64,000 nucleotides of DNA from Phaeobacter inhibens DSM 16374 (GTDB lineage: Bacteria; Pseudomonadota; Alphaproteobacteria; Rhodobacterales; Rhodobacteraceae), in NCBI RefSeq assembly GCF_000473105.1, contig NZ_KI421498.1:3205009-3269008 (forward strand), read 5' to 3'. Within the stretch, counting starts at the first letter, position 1. Every line of letters starts with the position of its first letter. Under the pieces are notes generated by a model that saw only the letters and a program-made list of their open reading frames with translations, had not been told where the DNA came from and did no database searches. Below, in pieces: positions 26,547 to 35,788 of the stretch. A program made the translations under genes and the position numbers.

Positions 26547-26574
26547 TGGACCTGTCGCGGTTTGATGCCGCTCC
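26547..26574. repeat. IS left terminal inverted repeat
   Basis: It starts TGGACCTGTCGCGG and matches the complement of 27750-27777 at 22 of 28 positions, including a shared TGCCGCTCC. Confidence 0.8.
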
Positions 26575-26609
26575 TTTGATAGCATTTACTGCACCAAAGG
26601 AGATGAACT

Positions 26610-26885
26610 ATGGGACTAAAACGGACGGACGAATTTCGCCAAGATGCGGTGCGGATTGCGTTAACCAGCGGGCTAACGCGTAAGCAGGTGGCGGATGATC
26701 TTGGCGTCGGTATGTCGACGCTGAACAAATGGATCACCGCGCACAGAGATACAGACGTGGTGTCGAAAGAAGATTTGAGCCTTGCTCAAGAGAATGACCG
26801 GCTTAGGCGTGAGAACCGCATTCTCAAGGAGGAGCGGGACATCCTAAAAAAAGCAACGCAGTTCTTCGCGAGCCAAAAGCCATGA
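26610..26885 (+). CDS. IS3-family transposase OrfA
   Basis: This 91-residue protein has an N-terminal helix-turn-helix (DLGVGMSTLNKW) that binds the IS ends, then a leucine-zipper-like tail. AAGGAG precedes the ATG. A run of seven A followed by G at 26846-26853 is a typical -1 slippage site. The orfB frame is open across it, so a fused OrfAB transposase can be made. Confidence 0.9.
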   Translation: MGLKRTDEFRQDAVRIALTSGLTRKQVADDLGVGMSTLNKWITAHRDTDVVSKEDLSLAQENDRLRRENRILKEERDILKKATQFFASQKP

Positions 26886-27739
26886 GGTTTAGGTTCATCG
26901 AAGAACACCGGGATGCGTTTCCGGCAGCGCGCCTGTGTCAGGTTATGGATGTCAGCCTGCGCGGTTTGCGTGCGTTCCGCAGTCGGCCAGCCAGCCGCAG
27001 ACAGCGATCTGACCTGGTCACGCTGGCGCATATCAAAGAACAGTCGCGTCTCAGTTTAGGCAGTTATGGCAGGCCGCGTATGACCGAAGAGCTGAAGGAG
27101 ATCGGCTTGGATGTTGGCCATCGCCGTGTGGGCAGATTGATGCGTCAGAACGGCATATCTGTTGTTCGGACCCGCAAACACAAGGTGACCACTGACAGCG
27201 ATCATAAGCTCAATATAGCACCCAACCTGCTGGATCGTGACTTCAACGCTGATAAACAAAACCAGAAATGGGCGGGTGACATCAGCTATGTCTGGACGCG
27301 CGAAGGCTGGTTGTATTTGGCTGTTATCCTGGACCTACATTCCAGGCGGGTAATCGGTTGGGCCGTTAGCAACCGCATGAAACGCGACTTGGCAATCCGA
27401 GCGTTGAACATGGCCATCGCGTTCCGGCAACCGCCCAAGGACTGCATCCACCACACCGATCGCGGATCGCAATATTGTTCTCATGATTATCAGAAGATCC
27501 TGCGCCAGCACGGCTTTAAGGTGTCCATGAGCGGCAAGGGTAATTGTTACGACAATGCTGCCGTCGAAACCTTCTTTAAGACGATCAAGGCGGAGCTGAT
27601 CTGGCGGCATCCTTGGGAGACACGGCGGAAGGCTGAGATGGCAATCTTCGAATACATCAACGGGTTCTACAATCCACGACGCCGTCACTCAGCACTGGGC
27701 TGGATAAGCCCGGTCGCTTTCGAACGGAAGGTGGCTTAA
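26882..27739 (+). CDS. IS3-family transposase OrfB (DDE catalytic domain)
   Basis: This 285-residue protein is a complete rve-type DDE transposase. The first Asp is in WAGDISYV, the second in HHTDRGSQY, and the Glu in NAAVETFFKTIKAE. The C-terminal YNPRRRHSALG block is family-typical. All catalytic residues are intact, so the element could still move. It is expressed mainly as an OrfAB fusion by -1 frameshifting at the A7 run in orfA. Confidence 0.92.
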   Translation: MRFRFIEEHRDAFPAARLCQVMDVSLRGLRAFRSRPASRRQRSDLVTLAHIKEQSRLSLGSYGRPRMTEELKEIGLDVGHRRVGRLMRQNGISVVRTRKHKVTTDSDHKLNIAPNLLDRDFNADKQNQKWAGDISYVWTREGWLYLAVILDLHSRRVIGWAVSNRMKRDLAIRALNMAIAFRQPPKDCIHHTDRGSQYCSHDYQKILRQHGFKVSMSGKGNCYDNAAVETFFKTIKAELIWRHPWETRRKAEMAIFEYINGFYNPRRRHSALGWISPVAFERKVA

Positions 27740-29292
27740 ACGAGCACTTGGAGCGGCACGAAAGCGTGACAAGACCAAGCGCCAACGAAATCGACATAGC
27801 CATATTTTATTCCTGTCTCTCCAAAAACATGAGCCATGTCAGCTTTTTGCTCATCAGTCAGTTTTCCTTTCCCAAGATACGGCGGGTTGCCCGCAATGAA
27901 GACCTCTTCCCCTTCGCTGGGCGGCGGGCAGATATCTTCCCAATCCACCCGCAGAGCATTGCCGCAGACGATATGGGCGCTCTCGCGCAGTGGCAGGCTG
28001 GCCGGGCCCTGGCCAAAGACCTCTTTGAACACCGCGTTGGCCTGATACTCGGCGATGAACAGTGCCAGCTTGGCGGTTTCAGCGGCGAAATCGGTGATCT
28101 CGATCCCGTGGAAATTGGCGATCTTCACGGCCGAGAACATCTCCTTGGTGCTCTCCCCCGTCAGCTCCTCCAGCCGTTCCAGGATCCGCATCTCGCGTTC
28201 GCGTAGCTGACGGTAGGACACGACCAGGAAGTTGCCCGACCCACAGGCGGGGTCAAAAACCCGGATCCCCTCGATCCGCGTCAGCGCCCTGCGCAGGCCA
28301 CCCGCCCGGTCCCAGGCCTTCTCGATCTCGGCATCAAGATCATCCAGGAACAGCGGCCCGATCACCTTCATGATGTTCGGCACCGAGGTGTAGTGCATCC
28401 CCAGTTCGCTGCGCTGTTTTGGATCAGCCACCGACTGGATCATCGACCCGAAAATATCCGGATTGATCTCGCGCCAATCCTCACCGCAGGCATCGCGCAG
28501 ATAGCGATAGGCGGTCACGTCAAAGACAGGTGCGTCAATGGATCCCGCAAAGAGCCCGCCGTTCACATATTCCAGGTCACCCGCCCAGGCAGGAAGATCG
28601 CCGCGCTTGTCCTTGGGCCGGTTCATGGCGGTGAAGGCGGCGATAATCACCTCGCGGGCTTCCTCGCCCTTGTTGCCAGCATGATTGAACAGAATCTGAC
28701 TGAATTGGTTGTCAGGGAAGATGCCCACATCCTCGGCAAACATGCAGAAGATCAGCCGCATCATCAGCTGGTTCATCTCATGCCGGCGCTCTTCAGTGGC
28801 CCAATCCGGATTCTTGCGAACCAGTGCGTCATAGAGCTTGGCCAGCTTGGCGGTGACCTTGACGTCGATCGGGTTTTCTTCGGCTGCCTCATAGCGTTCC
28901 TTGCCCGCAGCAGGCAGGAAGAAGCCGAATTTGTCCCCGATCTCGTCAAAACGGCAATGCAGGGTCTCTCCGCTGACCCGCTGCTGGGCAGCCACCATTT
29001 CGCCATCGGTGGCGATCAGGATCGCCGGTTTGGCGGTGGCGGTCTTCTTGGAGTTTCGCAGAGCCTCCAGGGTTACATCGGCCATTCCTGCCATAGCTGG
29101 CGCAAAGTGGAACTTCTTGTTGACCAGGACACCACCGGGCTGATCCGATTTGTTGGTCGTGCCATTGCGCAGCTTGGCGATCGCCGCTTGGGCGACATCG
29201 ATGGCTTGGGCAAACTCGAAGGGAAATTCGTCAGCGTCGAACGGCTTGTCAGAGATCTGTTCCAGAGCTTCGAAGATCTCGGTGGGGTTCAT
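27736..29292 (-). pseudogene. MmeI-type DNA methyltransferase, truncated by the IS
   Basis: About 505 genuine residues remain of a protein family that normally runs to roughly 900 or more. Recognisable parts are the FCMFAEDVGIF helical region, the SAM motif VFDPACGSGNFL and the adenine-methylase motif NPPYLG. The frame enters the IS right end just after YVDFVGA, gains twelve IS-encoded residues and stops. The C-terminal methylase core and target-recognition domain are gone from the window. The N-terminal part lacks a clear nuclease DxE(x)K motif, so the ancestor may have been a methylase only. The start MNPTEIFE at 29292 fits best, though its ribosome binding site is weak. Confidence 0.82.
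27750..27777. repeat. IS right terminal inverted repeat
   Basis: It ends GTGACAAGACCA, the partner of 26547-26574. The first three bases of this end (on the minus strand) supply the TGG codon that continues the truncated methyltransferase frame. Confidence 0.8.
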
Positions 29293-29688
29293 GGAAAGTC
29301 CGTTCTTGATAGTTCTGTCTTGGCGAAGCCAAAATTGACTCCGTGGGAAATTTCTAAGTGCGGATAGTGGCTTGCGCAACCTATTGTTGATTTCATCGAC
29401 CGTGTTTCGGAAGCACGTAGCCGCTAAGACTTCCCAGCTTCTGAAACATTTCCTGGAACACCTATGCTCTAATTTTGTTCATTAATATCATATATTTAAT
29501 ATTTTCCTTTGGAACTCGGCGCGCATCCGAAATCGCAGTTGCTATAGAGTATTCTGTTAACATGAAAACAGGAGTTGTTCTCTCAATGAGCAAAAGCATC
29601 CAGCATGAGGCCCGCAAGAAACGATCCTTTACCATCAGCATGTTCTGCAACACCCTGCCGATGTTCTTGCCGACCCAGGCAGGCCAGC
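29293..29688. other. AT-richer gap between the methyltransferase and excisionase genes
   Basis: There is no clear gene. A short frame beginning ATGAGCAAAAGC at 29586 and ending at 29699 would encode 37 residues overlapping the next gene, but it has no recognisable feature. GTTGCTATAG at about 29537 repeats the -10-like GTTGCTATAG at about 25869 ahead of the HUH gene, so the island may use one promoter type twice. Confidence 0.45.
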
Positions 29689-29991
29689 ATGAGAGCTGAC
29701 GAAGCGTTTTTGACTGTTGAAGATTTTGCAGCAGCTTTGCACCGCACCATTTCGTCCAGAACGGTTAGGACGATGATCCACCATGGACAAATTAACGCGA
29801 CCAAGATTGGGCAGCGTTTTTACATGACACGTGAAGAATTGGAGAGGTTCGTTTCCACATGCCACGCAAACGCAAACCGGCCCGACTCTTCCAGCGCAAA
29901 GACGATGGCGCTTGGGTCATCCTCGACGGAGGACAGCAGATCCGGACAGGTTTTGGTGACGGATTTCATAAGGAAGCAGAAGAAGTCCTGA
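29689..29991 (+). CDS. Excisionase-like HTH protein
   Basis: This 100-residue protein starts MRADEAFLTVEDFAAAL. It has a MerR/Xis-type winged helix (residues 8-55) with the binding-region IGQRFYMTREELERFV, followed by a Ser-rich tail. The gene overlaps the integrase start by 133 bases in another frame. Small DNA-bending proteins of this sort set the direction of integrase recombination. The C-terminal tail may be no more than an artefact of the overlap. Confidence 0.6.
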   Translation: MRADEAFLTVEDFAAALHRTISSRTVRTMIHHGQINATKIGQRFYMTREELERFVSTCHANANRPDSSSAKTMALGSSSTEDSRSGQVLVTDFIRKQKKS

Positions 29992-30878
29992 GCGATTACA
30001 TCGCACGGAAGAGACGACAGGATGATCATGTTTACGAGCCGGGTGAGATCACCGTCGGCGAAGTCCTGGTGCACTACGGTGAAGCCAAGATGAAGACGGT
30101 GCGCGACAAGGATCGTTTACTATACACAATTCAGGCTCTGTCGCCTTACTGGGGTGACCTGAAAGTGTCGGAAATCGACATCGATAGGTGTCGTGGTTAC
30201 ACGGCCTGGAGAAAATGTGCAGCTTGGACCGTTCGGCGCGAGATGACGACGCTGAATGCCGCGGTTAAATACGCCTTGGCGACGCGCAGGATCAGTTATG
30301 CTCCGATTGTGACCTTGCCGGAAAAGGGGGTTGCGAATGACCGCTGGCTGACTGAGGAAGAAGTGCAGCGTCTGTTGGGCGCTTCCGCACCGCACGTCCA
30401 GAGGTTCATCAAGATTGCGCTCTATACTGGGCGCCGCAAGACGGCGATCACGCGACTGAAGTGGATGCCTTCCCTGGATAGTGGTTGGGTCGACCTTGAC
30501 ACTGGTGTGATCCATTTTCTCGGCAAGGCCGAGGCTGAAACCAAGAAGCGCAAAGGCTTGGTCAGGATGCCCGCCACGCTCCACGAGGAAATGAAAACTT
30601 GGGCACAGGAGGGAAGCCACGTGGTGTCCTTTAAGAGCACCCCGATACACCGGATCGATAAGGCCTTCCGAGCCGCTGTCAAGCGCGCCGACCTGAAGGA
30701 CGTAACGCCCCACACCCTCAAGCATACGGCAGTAACCTGGGCGTTCAAAAGAGGCATGACCCTGGAAGACGCGACAGCCTACTTTGCCACCTCGCGCGAG
30801 ACCTTGGAGAACGTCTACCGATCCTACAGTCCGGATGCGCTGAAGAAGGCCGCCGGGATCATGGACTGGAAAATTTGA
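29859..30878 (+). CDS. Tyrosine recombinase (island integrase)
   Basis: This 339-residue phage-type integrase has an N-terminal arm-binding part, a core-binding domain (about 65-150) and a catalytic domain. Expected catalytic residues are R193 in YTGRRKTAI, H285-K288-H289 in HTLKH (lysine replaces the usual second arginine, as in many alphaproteobacterial integrases), and the nucleophile Y320 in ENVYRSYSPD. It ends about 105 bases from the right attachment site, reading towards tRNA-Pro, the standard layout for a tRNA-targeting element. It looks intact. Confidence 0.92.
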   Translation: MPRKRKPARLFQRKDDGAWVILDGGQQIRTGFGDGFHKEAEEVLSDYIARKRRQDDHVYEPGEITVGEVLVHYGEAKMKTVRDKDRLLYTIQALSPYWGDLKVSEIDIDRCRGYTAWRKCAAWTVRREMTTLNAAVKYALATRRISYAPIVTLPEKGVANDRWLTEEEVQRLLGASAPHVQRFIKIALYTGRRKTAITRLKWMPSLDSGWVDLDTGVIHFLGKAEAETKKRKGLVRMPATLHEEMKTWAQEGSHVVSFKSTPIHRIDKAFRAAVKRADLKDVTPHTLKHTAVTWAFKRGMTLEDATAYFATSRETLENVYRSYSPDALKKAAGIMDWKI

Positions 30879-30956
30879 CGCGCCCTGGCAACGAATGCGC
30901 ACATCTACCGCATGAAACGTTGCGAATATCGTTGCAGCCACTTCGCTGAAAATAAC

Positions 30957-30980
30957 AAACGCGCCCTAGGGCGCCTTGTT
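30957..30980 (-). terminator. tRNA-Pro terminator supplied by the island
   Basis: The palindrome GCGCCCTAGGGCGC (30961-30974) is followed on the minus strand by a T-rich run. It replaces the original terminator left at 24047-24068. Confidence 0.75.
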
Positions 30981-30983
30981 TTA

Positions 30984-31030
30984 TTGGTCGGAGCGAGAGG
31001 ATTCGAACCTCCGGCCCCTGCCTCCCGAAG
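30984..31030 (-). repeat. Right attachment site within tRNA-Pro
   Basis: This second copy of the 47-bp repeat rebuilds the 3' end of the tRNA, so the host tRNA gene stays intact after insertion. Confidence 0.92.
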
Positions 31031-31061
31031 ACAGTGCTCTACCAGGCTGAGCTACGCTCCG
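30985..31061 (-). tRNA. tRNA-Pro (anticodon CGG)
   Basis: This 77-base cloverleaf has an acceptor stem CGGAGCG/CGCTCCG with A73 and encoded CCA. The anticodon loop TTCGGGA gives anticodon CGG, which reads the proline codon CCG. The T-loop is TTCGAAT. Its 3' part doubles as the island attachment site. Confidence 0.96.
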
Positions 31062-31104
31062 ACCGTGGCGCGGAATTACACGGCAGGAATTGGATATGCA
31101 AGCC

Positions 31105-32061
31105 CTATTCCGCCGGTTTCTCCTCGCTTCGCCGTTTCAGCATGAGTGATACATTGGTGCCGCCCGCAGTATATCCACGGGTCCGGGTGCGCAAAACCGG
31201 GGTGTTGTCGGACCGTCCGCCAAAGGCTTCACGGAGCACAATAAAAATGCCGCTGGCTATGATGATCGCGGCGCCGACCAATGTCATCAAATCGACCTTT
31301 TCGTTGAAGAGAACCACGCTGAAGATGGTGGCCCAGATGATCTGGGAATACTGCATGGGGGCGACGATCGCCGCCTCGCCGATGGTATAAGCGCTGACCG
31401 TCAGCAATGTCGCGCAAAACCCAAATAGTGCCACAATCGCGATGCCGCTAAAGGTCACGCCTTCCAACGGGACATAGACCAGCGGCAGAGCCAGGCCCAT
31501 AACCGCAAAGGTCATCAGCATCGGATAGATCATAAGCACGACCCGGCGCTCATCAGCGCTGATTTTGCGTAGAACGACCGACTGAAAGGCAGCGCAAAAA
31601 GAGGCAAAAAGCGCTGCCGCATGACCCAGGCCAAAGCTGGTCGCACCGGGGCGCAGCACCACCATCACGCCGATAAAGCCGACCACAACCGCCGCCAATC
31701 GTGGCAGCCCGACACGTTCGCCCAAGATCGGGATCGATAGTAGGGTGATCAGCAGTGGCGTGGCAAAAAGCAACGCATAGGTTTCAGCCAGCGGCAGCTC
31801 GGAAAACGCATAAAAGGCGCTGGCAGGGATGACGGCCATGGTTGCTGACCGCGCAGCCATCCACCAGGGGTGGACCGGTCGCAGATGGCCGGGGGTGGCA
31901 TCTTTCACCAACATCAGAACCAGCAGGGGAAAGGACAGCAGACTGCTGAAGAACACCAACTGAACCGGTGATACATCCGCGCCGAGGATCTTGACCACCA
32001 CATCGTGGGTGGAAAAAATCGCATAGGCCAATAGGGCAAGCAGAGCGGCTTTTATGTTCAT
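31105..32061 (-). CDS. EamA/DMT-family membrane transporter
   Basis: This 318-residue protein has about ten predicted membrane helices in two similar halves, the RhaT/EamA drug/metabolite transporter layout. These carriers usually export amino acids or other metabolites; the substrate is not predictable. The start MNIKAALLALLAYA at 32061 opens directly into helix 1; the frame reaches upstream to 32106 but those residues are not helix-like. The last 30 residues form a basic cytoplasmic tail. Confidence 0.85.
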   Translation of the reverse strand: MNIKAALLALLAYAIFSTHDVVVKILGADVSPVQLVFFSSLLSFPLLVLMLVKDATPGHLRPVHPWWMAARSATMAVIPASAFYAFSELPLAETYALLFATPLLITLLSIPILGERVGLPRLAAVVVGFIGVMVVLRPGATSFGLGHAAALFASFCAAFQSVVLRKISADERRVVLMIYPMLMTFAVMGLALPLVYVPLEGVTFSGIAIVALFGFCATLLTVSAYTIGEAAIVAPMQYSQIIWATIFSVVLFNEKVDLMTLVGAAIIIASGIFIVLREAFGGRSDNTPVLRTRTRGYTAGGTNVSLMLKRRSEEKPAE

Positions 32062-32277
32062 AGGTTCATCCGGGTCGGCGCAAAAAATACGGCAGATGGT
32101 CCGCACTATAGCGCTAACACTGTCAGGGAAATACTAAAAAAGCCGTCAGTTGTCGCGGATCAAACCGTCGGTCCGCGCGCGCAATCTGGGCTGTTGCCTG
32201 CCAGGTCCGAGATCGGTCTGGGCAGGATGCGGCGGGGGCCTTTTGGCGGCCCGCGCCATGATTTCACACCTAAGCCT

Positions 32278-33381
32278 TTAGAGGCTGTCGTCGAGGGCGG
32301 CGATGATCACATCACCCATCTCTGAAGTGCTGATCGGCGAGACGCCTTCTTCACCCAGCAGATCGCCGGTGCGGTGACCATCGGCCAGTACTTTCTCCAC
32401 CGCAGTTTCCAGACGGTCCGCCTCGGACCCCTGATCAAAGCTGTAGCGCAGTGCCATCGCAAAGCTGAGGATACAGGCAATTGGATTTGCCTTGCCCTGA
32501 CCTGCGATGTCCGGTGCAGAACCGTGTACGGGCTCATAGAGTGCTTTGGGGCGACCATTCGCCATGGGCGCGCCGAGCGAAGCAGACGGAAGCATACCCA
32601 ACGAGCCGGTCAGCATTGCTGCACAATCGGACAGGATGTCGCCAAAGAGGTTGTCGGTGAGGATCACGTCGAACTGTTTTGGCGCTCGGACCAGCTGCAT
32701 CGCGCCGTTGTCGGCATACATGTGGGACAGCTCGACCTCGGGATAGTCCGCAGCAACGCGGGTCACCACCTCGCGCCACAGGATGCCGGACTCCATCACG
32801 TTGGCTTTTTCCATCGAACAGAGTTTTTTGTTCCGGCGCATCGCCAGTTCAAACGCAGAGCGGGCGGCGCGCTCGATTTCGCTCTCTGTATAGCGCTGGG
32901 TATTGATGCCGACGCGCTCGTTGCCCTCTTCGAAGATTCCGCGCGGCTCACCGAAATAAACACCCGAGGTCAGTTCGCGCACGATCATGATGTCGAGACC
33001 GGCAACGATGTCTTTTTTCAACGAGGAGAAATCTGCCAGCGCGTCAAAGCATTGCGCCGGACGCAGATTGGAGTAGAGATCCATCTCCTTACGCAGGCGC
33101 AGAAGGCCGCGCTCGGGCTTTACGGAGAAGTCGAGATCGTCGTATTTCGGGCCACCCACGGCGCCCAGCAGGACGGCGTCGACCTCCTGCGCCTTCTCCA
33201 TGGTCTCATCCGCCAGCGGTTTGCCATGCACATCGTAGGCGGCACCACCAACAAGATCCTCGCTCACATCGAACTGTAGATCGCGCTTTTCGCCATACCA
33301 GCTGATGACCTTGCGGACCTCGGCCATGACCTCGGGGCCGATCCCGTCGCCGGGCAGAATCAGAATCGATGGATTGGACAT
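32278..33381 (-). CDS. leuB: 3-isopropylmalate dehydrogenase
   Basis: LeuB oxidises and decarboxylates 3-isopropylmalate to 2-oxoisocaproate in leucine synthesis. The 367-residue protein shows [11 protein letters not shown] at the N-terminus, GAVGGPK, the substrate arginines in [15 protein letters not shown], the metal-binding [10 protein letters not shown] and [14 protein letters not shown]. An in-frame ATG at 33459 would add 26 unrelated residues, so 33381 is preferred. leuD and leuC lie 3.5-6 kb upstream on the same strand, separated by unrelated genes. Confidence 0.95.
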   Translation of the reverse strand: MSNPSILILPGDGIGPEVMAEVRKVISWYGEKRDLQFDVSEDLVGGAAYDVHGKPLADETMEKAQEVDAVLLGAVGGPKYDDLDFSVKPERGLLRLRKEMDLYSNLRPAQCFDALADFSSLKKDIVAGLDIMIVRELTSGVYFGEPRGIFEEGNERVGINTQRYTESEIERAARSAFELAMRRNKKLCSMEKANVMESGILWREVVTRVAADYPEVELSHMYADNGAMQLVRAPKQFDVILTDNLFGDILSDCAAMLTGSLGMLPSASLGAPMANGRPKALYEPVHGSAPDIAGQGKANPIACILSFAMALRYSFDQGSEADRLETAVEKVLADGHRTGDLLGEEGVSPISTSEMGDVIIAALDDSL

Positions 33382-33522
33382 ATGGGTACTCCTTGAAAGC
33401 GTTGCAGTCGGGGTAACGGCAGATCGCTCTTGGGTCAATATTCCGGGCGCATGTAGCACCTAATCGCTTTGTTTTTATGGCTGTGCGGGCGATTTTCGCG
33501 CCATCTTGTTGCGGCAGAACTG

Positions 33523-34587
33523 CTACTGGATTTGCAGATCTGTCCAGACCAGCGCATGACGGCTGGCAGGGCGGTCTGCGCCGCCCTCCTTGGCCGTGAT
33601 TTCGGCAGGCCATATCAGCCCTGACGCGACAACCTGCAACGCCCGTGAAGGCAGGACGTAGTCGACCCGCATCGAACCGGATGTGCCCCAGTTGACGGTA
33701 TTTGTGCGCCCCGCTGCATCCGGTGGTCGCGGGTCCTGCAGGCGCGGATCGCGGAGCAGATCGGCAATGGCCGTGCGCCGTCCGGCCCCTTTGTCCGGGT
33801 CGAGGTTGGCTCCGCCCACAATGACCCATGGTTCGGTTGGCGTGGGACCAAGCCCGCCATCCAGCAGGACCTGCCAAAGCCTGATTTCGTCTTGGTTGCG
33901 CAGTCCGTTCCGGTCTTCCGGCCCGTCAAACAGCGGGGGTGTCGCCTGAAACGCCATAACTGACAGTTGCTCCCCACTTGGCAGCAGGATGGGCACGATC
34001 CAGTGCCCGGTTGTCGACAGGCGTTGAACTGCTAGCGCATCACGGCTGGGGAAGGGGGTGCCATTTGGGTGTGTTGGCAACGTGGCGCCGGGCAGATCCT
34101 GCCAGAGCAACTCGGACAGATCTCTCACTTCAACGCGCAGAATGGGCAGCCGAGAGAGGATGGCCATGCCGTCCTGCCCGGTGAACCGGCCATAGCCCTG
34201 TGCATCCCGCGCGGTGCCCAATCGCCCATCGCCGTCCATGTCGTGCCGGGTCTGCATGCCAGTATTCGGCCGCGCTGCGTAGATATGGCCATAACGGGGA
34301 ATGCGTTTGGCCAACAGATTGCGCAGCTCGATCACGCTGCGGCCTTCATGGTCCCAATCAATCCCCTGCAAGACAAGTATGTCCGCATTGGCCTCGGTGA
34401 GGGTCTGCAGAATGGCGCCGACTTGCGGATCCTTGCCGCGTTGCAGATCCCGCAACAACAGGCCGGGGCCCTTGCGGGACAGCTCCGTATTAAAGCTGGC
34501 AATGCGCAATGTCTTTGCGAGGTCCGCTTCGGCAGGGCTGATCAATGGAAGGAGAGCGGCCAGCAGGAGCGTGGCCAGCCGTCTCAT
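33523..34587 (-). CDS. Secreted endonuclease/exonuclease/phosphatase-family protein
   Basis: This 354-residue protein has a signal peptide (about 22 residues, cut after AEA). The EEP fold is indicated by RIASFNTELS (metal-binding Asn), DILVLQGIDWDHEG, GQDGMAILSRLPI, VIVGGANLDPDKG and the C-terminal DRPASRHALVWTDL with the catalytic histidine. Family members cut DNA or phosphoesters; being exported, it may act on extracellular DNA or phosphate esters. The ATG overlaps the stop of the upstream membrane-protein gene (ATGA). Confidence 0.82.
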   Translation of the reverse strand: MRRLATLLLAALLPLISPAEADLAKTLRIASFNTELSRKGPGLLLRDLQRGKDPQVGAILQTLTEANADILVLQGIDWDHEGRSVIELRNLLAKRIPRYGHIYAARPNTGMQTRHDMDGDGRLGTARDAQGYGRFTGQDGMAILSRLPILRVEVRDLSELLWQDLPGATLPTHPNGTPFPSRDALAVQRLSTTGHWIVPILLPSGEQLSVMAFQATPPLFDGPEDRNGLRNQDEIRLWQVLLDGGLGPTPTEPWVIVGGANLDPDKGAGRRTAIADLLRDPRLQDPRPPDAAGRTNTVNWGTSGSMRVDYVLPSRALQVVASGLIWPAEITAKEGGADRPASRHALVWTDLQIQ

Positions 34588-35417
34588 GCGGTTTGCAATG
34601 CCTCTGAACTGGCATAGGCCGCGCGGCGCTTCTGCGCGATCAGCTCTGAGATTCTCAGCATTGCAAGGCCGCGCATGATCATTGATGCAGGAACAAAGGC
34701 CCAGGCAGAGACGACCCAGACCAAGGTCTGCGGAGCCGCCAGAAGGCCGGGATCCACCACACCGGATGTGAGCTTCACCATCGCAGGCAGCGCGAAAGGC
34801 AGAAGCACGCCACCAACGATATTGATCCGGGCATCCCGTTGCAGCCGCTCAACCACATCCCCGCCGGTTGTTGGGTCAAAGAGAGGCAGATTGGTCCAGA
34901 CGTTGAAAGGCCCATTGCCGAGTGGCCAGTCCCGAAGCCGGATCGCCAGTGCAAAACCGAAGATTGTGATGAGGGCAATCATATAGCTGAGCGCCGCTGC
35001 CGCCATCACCTGTGTGATAAGATCTGGCGCCACATGGGCGGGCATCATCAACCCGGTCAGCTGGATCGGGGAGAACGCGAAATCAAGTGTGTCGCCCAGC
35101 CCGGAGGCCAGACCATGCACCAGAGAGGTGAGGGCGGTGGCGTCCATCGGATGACGGGCCACCAGGCTGACCAGAATGACGATCAGAGCCAATGATATAA
35201 ACCGCATTCTGTTCAGCGGTGGAGCCTCGCGAAACTCCACGAAACTTGGATAGCTTGAGAAATACTCGGCGAAGGTGAGCGCTGCGGCGAGGATGGCAAG
35301 CAGGGCAATCACCTCGGGTGACCTGGTTGCCGTATCCGGCAACAAGAGCGATGGCATTGCAATCAACAATGCAACAAAGATGCCGCGGATGGCCGCGCCT
35401 GTAATCCGTGCTATCAC
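34584..35417 (-). CDS. Multi-pass membrane protein of unknown function
   Basis: This 277-residue protein has about six predicted membrane helices (near 12-28, 36-50, 72-88, 135-158, 200-218 and 228-250) and a short cytoplasmic tail. No domain is recognised. It is translationally coupled to the downstream secreted EEP-family protein by a four-base overlap, which suggests linked roles at the envelope, for instance in nutrient scavenging. That is inference only. Confidence 0.65.
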   Translation of the reverse strand: MIARITGAAIRGIFVALLIAMPSLLLPDTATRSPEVIALLAILAAALTFAEYFSSYPSFVEFREAPPLNRMRFISLALIVILVSLVARHPMDATALTSLVHGLASGLGDTLDFAFSPIQLTGLMMPAHVAPDLITQVMAAAALSYMIALITIFGFALAIRLRDWPLGNGPFNVWTNLPLFDPTTGGDVVERLQRDARINIVGGVLLPFALPAMVKLTSGVVDPGLLAAPQTLVWVVSAWAFVPASMIMRGLAMLRISELIAQKRRAAYASSEALQTA

Positions 35418-35788
35418 GCCTCGATCCCTTCAAACTGGACTGGCCGGTGCATTGCCGTGCCGTTGTTCCAACTTGATGCCCACACGCATTTCTTGGTGAA
35501 ATGTCTCTGCTGAGCGCTGCCTCATTTCCGCCTTATTTGTGCCCGTCAGCGGGATATTGCTCAAGTTCGCACCAGAGTTTCAGCAGGGTTTTGTGTGTTT
35601 TGGGTGGTAGGGTGGTGCTGGTTTGCATCAGTGGCCGTGGCTTGGGTCAAATAAAAACAAGTACTTATGCAGTGGCCCACAAGATGTTGTGGCTGGACCG
35701 CACGGCTGGGATAGTGGGGGCTATCAGGGTAGATTTCTGCGCCGGTCAGGCTTGGCGCATGCTGCTCGAGGTTTGGTTGGAGGCTGGG
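35418..35788. other. Divergent intergenic region
   Basis: These 371 bases separate the minus-strand membrane-protein gene and the plus-strand DUF2332 gene. A plus-strand frame runs through much of it in phase with DUF2332, but it shows no ribosome binding site and no family-like residues, so I treat it as non-coding. Confidence 0.5.

Larger units (their letters stand above)
26547..27777 (+). mobile_element. IS3-family insertion sequence (1231 bp)
   Basis: Imperfect 28-bp terminal repeats (22 of 28 matching, ends TGG...CCA) enclose orfA and orfB, which overlap by ATGA. The three or four bases outside the two ends do not match, so no target duplication is seen. The right end cuts the methyltransferase gene that follows. 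Confidence 0.9.
24075..31030. mobile_element. 6.9-kb integrative island in tRNA-Pro(CGG)
   Basis: A perfect 47-bp repeat, the 3' part of tRNA-Pro plus two bases, bounds this stretch at 24075-24121 and 30984-31030. A tyrosine integrase reads towards the tRNA copy at the right end, and an excisionase-like gene overlaps it. Cargo includes an HTH regulator, two tiny genes, a HUH endonuclease, an IS3-family element and a broken MmeI-type methyltransferase gene. Both edges return to ordinary core genes. Insertion by site-specific recombination into the tRNA is the straightforward reading. Confidence 0.92.

Noticed and set aside
28393-29367. A 324-codon plus-strand frame in the island
   Set aside because: It is antisense to the truncated MmeI-type methyltransferase, which has clear SAM and NPPY motifs.
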